Assembly (NCBI GenBank): GCA_904502015.1
Contig: CAJGEA010000100.1
Coordinates: 1-7,028, forward strand
Length of the DNA stretch: 7,028 nucleotides
Direction: 5' to 3'
Source: an uncultured Clostridia bacterium
GTDB lineage: Bacteria > Bacillota > Clostridia > Oscillospirales > CAG-272
This document shows, one piece after another, positions 1 to 4,308 of this stretch (positions are counted from its first letter, which is position 1; every line of letters begins with the position of its first letter). The notes beneath the pieces are model-generated. The model was not told the DNA's origin. It saw nothing but the letters and a program-made list of their open reading frames with translations, and ran no database searches. Position numbers and translations under genes: made by a program.

Positions 1-43
1 AAAGAAAGGTTTTGGTGGGGGTTCAGGGGGCAACGCCCCCTGA
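1..43 (+). repeat. Palindromic repeat module upstream of glgA (left part cut by window edge)
   Basis: Positions 23-43 form a perfect 9-bp hairpin, TCAGGGGGC and GCCCCCTGA, closed by a three-base AAC loop. Before it, 1-15 (AAAGAAAGGTTTTGG) looks like the right arm of a second hairpin whose left arm lies outside the window, and TGGGGG (16-21) joins the two. The same order (A/T-rich hairpin ending in TGG, TGGGG linker, tight GC-rich hairpin with a 3-nt loop) recurs at 4176-4075, 6912-6862 and 6980-7028. The module ends 26 nt before the glgA start codon. No U-tract follows the hairpin, so a classical terminator is unlikely. Confidence 0.75.
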
Positions 44-58
44 TAACACTATCTACAT

Positions 59-64
59 AGGAGG
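59..64 (+). promoter_or_regulatory. Ribosome binding site of glgA
   Basis: AGGAGG, a full Shine-Dalgarno match, sits 5 nt before the ATG at 70. It fixes the start of glgA. No convincing -35/-10 pair is visible between the hairpin at 23-43 and this site, so the promoter is probably upstream of the window or glgA is cotranscribed with an upstream gene. Confidence 0.9.
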
Positions 65-69
65 TTCTT

Positions 70-1515
70 ATGAAGATTCTTTTTGTTGGAGCGGAGGTTA
101 TGCCCTTTGCCGCCACGGGCGGTTTGGGCGACGTCATGGGATCGCTCCCCGCCGCTCTCAAGGCCAAGTACGGTGACGACGCCGACGTTCGGGTGATCTG
201 CCCGCTGTACGACCGCGTGCCTGCCGCCACGGTGGCCGAGATGAAGACCGAGGCGGTATTCAACGTCCGTCTGTCCTGGCGCAACCTGTACTGCGGCATT
301 CTGTCGCTGGTACGCGACGGCGTGACCTACTACTTCGTGGACAACGAGTACTACTTCAAGCGCGGCGCGCTGTACGGCCACGGTGACGACGGCGAGCGCT
401 ATGCCTTCTTCTGCCGCGCCGTGCTGGAAATGATGGCCCAGCTCGACTACTACCCCGACGTGCTGCACGCCAACGATTGGCAGTCCGCCCTCGCGGTGGT
501 CTACCTGAACACCGAGTTCAAGTACCGCAGTGACCGCTACGCCGCCATCCGCACCGCCTTTACCATCCACAACATTGAGTATCAGGGTCAGTACGATTTC
601 GCCATCCTGCAGGACGTGTTCGGCATCAGCCCCGAGCACTACACCATGATGGCGTACGACGGATGCATCAACCTCGTCAAGGCGGCCATCGAGTGCGCCG
701 ACCGCGTCACCACGGTCAGCCCCACCTACGCCAACGAGATCATGACCCCCACCTACTCGCACCGCCTGCACTTCGCGCTGGCGCGTCACAGCGGTAAGGT
801 CAGCGGCATCCTCAACGGCATTGACACCACCTACTACAACCCCGCCATTGATGGCGAGATCTACGAGACCTACTCGGCCGACGCTATGGCCAAGAAGACC
901 GAGAACAAGCTCGCCTTCCAGCGCGAGTACGCCCTGCCCGAGGACACCGACGCGCCCGTGATTGCGGTAGTTTCCCGCCTCGCCGCCCACAAGGGCATCG
1001 ACATCATCGCGGGCATCATCCGCAACATCCTCAACTACCATCCCCGCGCGCAGTTCGTGGTGCTGGGTACGGGCGAGGGTCAGTACGAGCATTTCTTCCG
1101 TCAGCTTGAGCAGGATTACCACGACCGCGTGCGCTCCTTCATCCTCTACAACCGCGCGCTGTCCAAGAAGATCTACGCCGCCGCCGACATCTTCCTCATG
1201 CCCTCTCGCTCCGAGCCCTGCGGTCTGTCCCAGATGATCGCCTGCCGCTACGGCGCGATCCCCGTGGTGCGTGAGACGGGCGGTCTGTATGACTCCATCA
1301 AGCCCTACTACGAGGACGAGTACGGTATGCACGGCAACGGCTTCACTTTTGCCAACTATGCCGCCTCCGAGCTGCAGGAGCGCACCTCCGCCGCGCTGTT
1401 CCTCTACGAGCAGTCGCCCGACAAGTTTGCCGAGCTGCGCCACCGCGCCATGACCTCCGACTTCTCGTGGGATACCTCCGCTGAGAAGTACATGGACATG
1501 TACCGCGGGATGTAA
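70..1515 (+). CDS. glgA: Glycogen synthase, ADP-glucose type (GT5)
   Basis: This cytoplasmic enzyme transfers glucose from ADP-glucose to the non-reducing end of alpha-1,4-glucan. At 481 aa it has the usual bacterial GlgA length. The N-terminal Rossmann half holds the ADP-glucose loop TGGLGDV (16-22), HANDWQ (133-138) and TIHNIEYQG (165-173, with H167). The C-terminal half has VSRLAAHKG (301-309, R303 and K308 expected at the phosphates), SEPCGL (381-386, E382 matching catalytic Glu377 of E. coli) and RETGGL (401-406). The ATG follows AGGAGG by 5 nt, and the protein begins MKILFVGAEV as the family does. One oddity is that the Lys of the KTGGL motif is Ala15 (FAATGGL). I recall this variant from other Clostridia but cannot check how common it is. 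The gene stands alone on its strand, converges with the breakdown genes and ends at a strong terminator. Family assignment is near certain; ADP-glucose as donor is inferred from the family. Confidence 0.97.
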   Translation: MKILFVGAEVMPFAATGGLGDVMGSLPAALKAKYGDDADVRVICPLYDRVPAATVAEMKTEAVFNVRLSWRNLYCGILSLVRDGVTYYFVDNEYYFKRGALYGHGDDGERYAFFCRAVLEMMAQLDYYPDVLHANDWQSALAVVYLNTEFKYRSDRYAAIRTAFTIHNIEYQGQYDFAILQDVFGISPEHYTMMAYDGCINLVKAAIECADRVTTVSPTYANEIMTPTYSHRLHFALARHSGKVSGILNGIDTTYYNPAIDGEIYETYSADAMAKKTENKLAFQREYALPEDTDAPVIAVVSRLAAHKGIDIIAGIIRNILNYHPRAQFVVLGTGEGQYEHFFRQLEQDYHDRVRSFILYNRALSKKIYAAADIFLMPSRSEPCGLSQMIACRYGAIPVVRETGGLYDSIKPYYEDEYGMHGNGFTFANYAASELQERTSAALFLYEQSPDKFAELRHRAMTSDFSWDTSAEKYMDMYRGM

Positions 1516-1534
1516 TTCCCGCGTGATCCCACAC

Positions 1535-1577
1535 AAAACGCCCTCCGATGCCCGTACGGGCATCGGAGGGCGTTTTT
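1535..1577 (+). terminator. Strong intrinsic terminator after glgA, possibly bidirectional
   Basis: Positions 1535-1576 are a perfect 42-nt palindrome: AAAACGCCCTCCGATGCC then GTAC then GGCATCGGAGGGCGTTTT, followed by one more T. The stem is GC-rich at its core and is followed by a T-run at 1573-1577, 57 nt after the glgA stop. The mirrored A-run (1535-1538) gives four T on the minus strand, so it may also stop transcripts coming from the GH13 gene. A smaller hairpin (1504-1510 with 1517-1523) encloses the glgA stop codon in its loop. Confidence 0.93.
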
Positions 1578-1578
1578 G

Positions 1579-1810
1579 AATTGGTATTTATCGGCCACCT
1601 GCGGTGGGACGAACTCGGCTTTGCCGAGTTCAACAAGTTTTGCCGTTGGCAAAATTTAGCGCCCTAAAGTAGGTTGCCGTGCGCCTGCCATCCTACCCGA
1701 TGGGACACGTCTTCAAATTGGTATTTGTCGGGCACCTGCGGTGCGGCTTTGGCTCGGGGGAGGTTTGCGTGTGCCTGCCATCTCACCCGATGGAACGGTT
1801 GTCAAATTGG
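1579..1810. repeat. Degenerate direct repeats built from small hairpins
   Basis: Two units begin with nearly the same 28 nt (1579-1606 and 1716-1743, two differences), both starting AATTGGTATTT. A third start, AATTGG, occurs at 1805-1810. The unit ends also match: 1672-1703 and 1762-1793 share GCCTGCCATC and ACCCGATGG, 90 nt apart. Each unit head carries a tight hairpin with a TGC loop (1595-1607 and 1732-1744), and the third start is followed by GTGGC-GTT-GCCAC (1819-1831). Each of the two unit tails carries CCATC/GATGG (1688-1703 and 1778-1793). The first unit is longer because of the hairpin pair at 1611-1654. No open frame of note lies here. Confidence 0.7.
1611..1654. repeat. Two adjacent tight hairpins inside the first repeat unit
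   Basis: GAACTCGGC (1611-1619) pairs perfectly with GCCGAGTTC (1623-1631) around a TTT loop. Six bases later TTTTGCC (1638-1644) pairs with GGCAAAA (1648-1654) around a GTT loop. The second unit (1716-1804) lacks this stretch, so it looks like an insertion into the first. The TTTGCC/GGCAAA core is shared with the hairpin at 4143-4159. Confidence 0.7.
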
Positions 1811-1839
1811 GGTTATCTGTGGCGTTGCCACCATCCTTG

Positions 1840-1965
1840 CCTTATAGGGTCATCCTGAGTGCCGCTGCGTAGCAGCAAGCGAAGGATCTCATAAGGATAT
1901 CATAAAAGGGACGGAGATCCTTCGCTCCGCCGCGTTACGGCTTCGCTCAGGATGACCCTCTAAGG
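1840..1965. repeat. Large imperfect palindrome of the CATCCTGAG / GAAGGATCTC type
   Basis: The outer arms 1840-1859 and 1946-1965 pair over 20 positions with one mismatch and contain AGGGTCATCCTGAG. The inner arms 1879-1890 (GCGAAGGATCTC) and 1914-1925 pair perfectly around a 23-nt A-rich loop. The 19- to 20-nt stretches between outer and inner stems do not pair well. Interspersed repeats with GTCATCCTGAG and GCGAAGGATCTC are familiar from many bacterial genomes, including Clostridia. No coding capacity is apparent. It lies 43 nt past the GH13 stop on that gene's strand and could give mRNA 3'-end structure, but it lacks a U-tract. Confidence 0.8.
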
Positions 1966-2008
1966 TGGGTTATTCAAACAGACCGACAAATCCAAATTTG
2001 AAAACCCC

Positions 2009-4000
2009 TTACCTCACCACGCAGACGGTAGTGGGTGCGAGGGTGAGGATGCCGTCCGCAAGGGTCGCATTGCCCGAGGACAGAACGATCTCGGTGACAC
2101 CCGCCACGGGGATCAGCAGATCGCCATCCCCACGGTTGGCGGCGATCACAAGGCGGTCGCTCTGATCCAATGCCGTGCGTATCGCAGTACGCTCATAGGC
2201 GATGTGGTGCGCGCCGTGAGACAGCACGGCGAAGTCACCGCCGCGAAGGGCGGGCGACTCGCGCAGGCTACCCAGCGCGCGGTAGTAGGCCAGCATATCG
2301 AGACGGTAGTCCTTGGCGGTCTCCGCACCCTCACAGATCTCATGCCACGGGAAGGGGGAACGGCAGAAGGGATCGTGATAGCCCTCCATGCCCACCTCGT
2401 CGCCGTAGTAGACCGAGGGAATACCGAACACCGTAAACTGCAACGTCGCCGCCATCTTGAGCTGCGCCAGCGCGGCGGCGCGGCGGTCTTCGGGCAGGCG
2501 GCTGACCGCCAGCTCCTCGTTGGGCAGAGAATGCTCCTCCTCGGTCGCGCCGAGATAGGTCAGAATGCGCTCGGTATCGTGGGTACCGATCAGATTCATC
2601 AGCACATCGGACACCGCGCGGGGGTACGAGCCGTACAGCTCGGTGAGGACGTTATAGAGCGCGTGACCGTCACCGTCACGCACGAAGGCTAAAATGCCCG
2701 TTCGGGTGGGGTAATTCATCACGCTGTCCAGCTGGCGACCGCCAAAATAGCGGCGGCGGTAGCCGTAGGCGATCTTGTCTGCCGCGTTCTCCCACACCTC
2801 GCCAATGATGACGGCATCTCCGTCGGCGGCCTTGACCGAGGCGCGGAGCTCATCCAGAAAATCGTCGGACAGCTCGTCGGCGACGTCCAGACGCCAGCCG
2901 TCAATGCCGAAGCGCTTGATAGCCCCCGCACACACGCCGTCCTCGCCCGTGAAGTAGCGGCGGCACTCCACGTCGCGGCGGTGGTTCAGACGAGGCATGA
3001 TGTCAATCCCCCACCACGCCTCGTACTCATCGGGGAACCGGTGGAAGGTGTACCACGTGCGAAAGGGCGAATCCTCGTCCTGATACGCGCCCACCGAATC
3101 ATAGGTGCCATAGCGGTTGAAGTAAATGCTGTCGTCACCCGTGTGGTTGAACACGCCGTCGAGAATGATCTTCATGCCCTTTTCCTTCGCCCGTTTCATC
3201 AGGTGCTCCATCGCGGCGTCGCCGCCGAAGCCGCCGTCCACGCGGAGGTAGTCGGCCGTGTCGTATTTATGGTTGGAATACGCCTCGAAAATGGGGCTGA
3301 GGTAGATGACCTTGACGCCGAGGGAGGCCAGATAGTCCAGCTTCTCAGCCACGCCCCACAGGTTTCCGCCGAAATGAACGTGGTTCGTCAGAGGCGCACC
3401 GGGGTAGTCGGGGTACTGGGGGATGCCGTTCTCCCAATCGGGATTCAGCTCCGCCCCGCGCTCGCCCGTGCGGTACTGCACGTCACCCGCGCCGCAGCAG
3501 AAGCGATCCACAAACACGTGGTACATCACACCCTCGCCCAGCCACGCGGGCACGCGGTAGTCGGCGGTGTGGATCAGCAGGCGAAAGGCTCGCCCGCCGC
3601 CCCGCGTAAGGGAGAAGTCCACGTTATTGATGCTGTCCGAAAACAGGGTGTCGGTGCTTCGCACGAGCAGGAGATTGTAGTAGAACAGCCCGCCCGCCTC
3701 GCCGCAAAGGGCGGCGGTATCCAGCGTCAGCTCAAAGCGATCGGTCTGGTCGTCCACCTCGCAACCGACAAAGGAGAACGGCAGATCCTGCGCCTGTCCG
3801 CAGTCGTGGGCGATGCGGAGCACCACGGCGGTCGCGCCCAGCGCGCGCGGGCAGGAAACAGCAAGGCGCAGTATCTCGCCGTGGGCAAACGCGCCGTAGC
3901 GGCTGAGATCCTCCCCTGCCCTCTCGCCCGTGCCCCACTTCTCAAAGCGGACGCGGCAAAGATCCTCTCGGGCTTCCTCTATGGGATACTTCGGTATCAT
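2009..4000 (-). CDS. GH13 alpha-glucan hydrolase, neopullulanase/cyclomaltodextrinase type
   Basis: This is a 663-aa retaining alpha-glucan hydrolase with no signal peptide or membrane segment. Residues 1 to about 150 look like an N-terminal beta-sandwich of the kind that precedes such enzymes. The barrel begins at YHVFVDRF (160-167) and carries GVKVIYLSP (228-236, beta2), DGVFNH (281-286), GWRLDVADE (368-376, nucleophile D372), IIGEVW (398-403, acid/base E401), GTHDTE (472-477, D475) and GIPSVYYGDE (526-535). MPRLN (335-339) in domain B resembles the fifth conserved block of the GH13_20 neopullulanase group. The remainder (about 585-663) is a C-terminal beta domain. The enzyme probably trims maltodextrins or branched limit dextrins left by GlgP. 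The subfamily and any alpha-1,6 activity are inferred, so no symbol is given. The start is supported by AAAAGGA 9 nt upstream. All catalytic residues are present. Confidence 0.95.
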   Translation of the reverse strand: MIPKYPIEEAREDLCRVRFEKWGTGERAGEDLSRYGAFAHGEILRLAVSCPRALGATAVVLRIAHDCGQAQDLPFSFVGCEVDDQTDRFELTLDTAALCGEAGGLFYYNLLLVRSTDTLFSDSINNVDFSLTRGGGRAFRLLIHTADYRVPAWLGEGVMYHVFVDRFCCGAGDVQYRTGERGAELNPDWENGIPQYPDYPGAPLTNHVHFGGNLWGVAEKLDYLASLGVKVIYLSPIFEAYSNHKYDTADYLRVDGGFGGDAAMEHLMKRAKEKGMKIILDGVFNHTGDDSIYFNRYGTYDSVGAYQDEDSPFRTWYTFHRFPDEYEAWWGIDIMPRLNHRRDVECRRYFTGEDGVCAGAIKRFGIDGWRLDVADELSDDFLDELRASVKAADGDAVIIGEVWENAADKIAYGYRRRYFGGRQLDSVMNYPTRTGILAFVRDGDGHALYNVLTELYGSYPRAVSDVLMNLIGTHDTERILTYLGATEEEHSLPNEELAVSRLPEDRRAAALAQLKMAATLQFTVFGIPSVYYGDEVGMEGYHDPFCRSPFPWHEICEGAETAKDYRLDMLAYYRALGSLRESPALRGGDFAVLSHGAHHIAYERTAIRTALDQSDRLVIAANRGDGDLLIPVAGVTEIVLSSGNATLADGILTLAPTTVCVVR

Positions 4001-4009
4001 GTGTTTGGT

Positions 4010-4014
4010 TCCTT
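4010..4014 (-). promoter_or_regulatory. Ribosome binding site of the GH13 gene
   Basis: Read on the minus strand, AAGGA (within GAAAAGGAACC) lies 9 nt before the ATG at 4000. It is A-rich and weaker than the glgA site but well placed, and it supports M1 as the start. The first hairpin upstream ends 34 nt before the ATG, leaving this site unpaired. Confidence 0.75.
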
Positions 4015-4033
4015 TTCTTTCGAATTGCGGTTA

Positions 4034-4095
4034 TGCAGGGGCGTTGCCCCTGCACCCCCAAGGGGTGCGCCTTTTGCAGGGGTTTCACCCCTGCA
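4034..4095. repeat. Three GC-rich tight hairpins before the GH13 gene
   Basis: TGCAGGGGC (4034-4042) pairs with GCCCCTGCA (4046-4054) around GTT. GCACCCC (4052-4058) pairs with GGGGTGC (4062-4068) around CAA and overlaps the first by 3 nt. TGCAGGGGT (4075-4083) pairs with ACCCCTGCA (4087-4095) around TTC. All stems are perfect. The first and third differ at the loop-closing pair (C-G versus T-A) with pairing kept. Positions 4081-4106 reappear exactly, inverted, at 7003-7028. Confidence 0.9.
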
Positions 4096-4100
4096 CCCCA

Positions 4101-4176
4101 CCAGAACCCTTTTTGAAAACCTCCTCGCGTTGCTCGGTGCGAATTTGCCTGCGGCAAATATCGCGAAGGGTTCTGG
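4101..4176. repeat. Hairpin with 11-bp ends and a nested insert
   Basis: CCAGAACCCTT (4101-4111) pairs perfectly with AAGGGTTCTGG (4166-4176). Inside are TCGCG/CGCGA (4125-4129 with 4162-4166) and ATTTGCC (4143-4149) paired with GGCAAAT (4153-4159) around TGC. Compared with the simple hairpin at 6980-7008 this looks like the same module arm interrupted by about 46 nt (about 4120-4165). On the minus strand it is the A/T-rich hairpin half of the module whose tight hairpin is 4075-4095. Confidence 0.75.
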
Positions 4177-4249
4177 ACTCCCAAAAACCTTAAAACATAT
4201 ATCGTGCAATGTTCTTGCAAATATATTTCTAAAGGTTCTTGAAGGGAGT
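4177..4249. repeat. Long nested AT-rich hairpin between glgP and the GH13 gene
   Basis: Four nested stems separated by small internal loops: ACTCCC (4177-4182) with GGGAGT (4244-4249), AACCTT (4186-4191) with AAGGTT (4232-4237), ATATAT (4197-4202) with ATATAT (4221-4226), and TGCAA (4205-4209) with TTGCA (4215-4219) around a TGTTC loop. That is 23 pairs in 73 nt. It starts on the base after the hairpin at 4101-4176 and ends on the base before the one at 4250-4283. Confidence 0.65.
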
Positions 4250-4283
4250 TTGAGGGAAACTTCTTTCAAGAAGTTTCCCTCAA
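4250..4283. repeat. 16-bp perfect hairpin after the glgP stop codon
   Basis: TTGAGGGAAACTTCTT (4250-4265) is perfectly complementary to AAGAAGTTTCCCTCAA (4268-4283), with only TC between, so the real loop is 4 nt or more. It begins 25 nt past the glgP stop. On the minus strand the following bases (AACTCCC) have no U-run, so it is not a canonical intrinsic terminator. It could protect the glgP mRNA 3' end or partly separate expression of the two minus-strand genes. The core resembles the hairpins at 6887-6912 and 6980-7008. Confidence 0.85.
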
Positions 4284-4308
4284 GGCGTTCTCCGAGCGTT
4301 CTCTCGTA

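Noticed and set aside
49..1563. A 504-codon open frame on the minus strand opposite glgA
   Set aside because: It has the same shadow composition, runs into the terminator palindrome, and lies opposite a clear GlgA with all motifs intact.
4034..4283. CRISPR array
   Set aside because: The repeats are inverted, of unequal length and adjoining, with no regular spacers and no cas genes.
4250..4283. Canonical intrinsic terminator of glgP
   Set aside because: The stem is strong, but neither strand has a U-run directly after it. It was kept as a structural repeat only.
4285..4303. Direct repeat GCGTTCTC at 4285-4292 and 4296-4303 as a regulator site
   Set aside because: Two 8-mers 11 nt apart just after the glgP stop are too short and badly placed to support a regulatory call.
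4034..4308. Known riboswitch or T-box in the GH13 leader
   Set aside because: I could not match any known aptamer core. The perfect self-contained stems look like interspersed palindromes.
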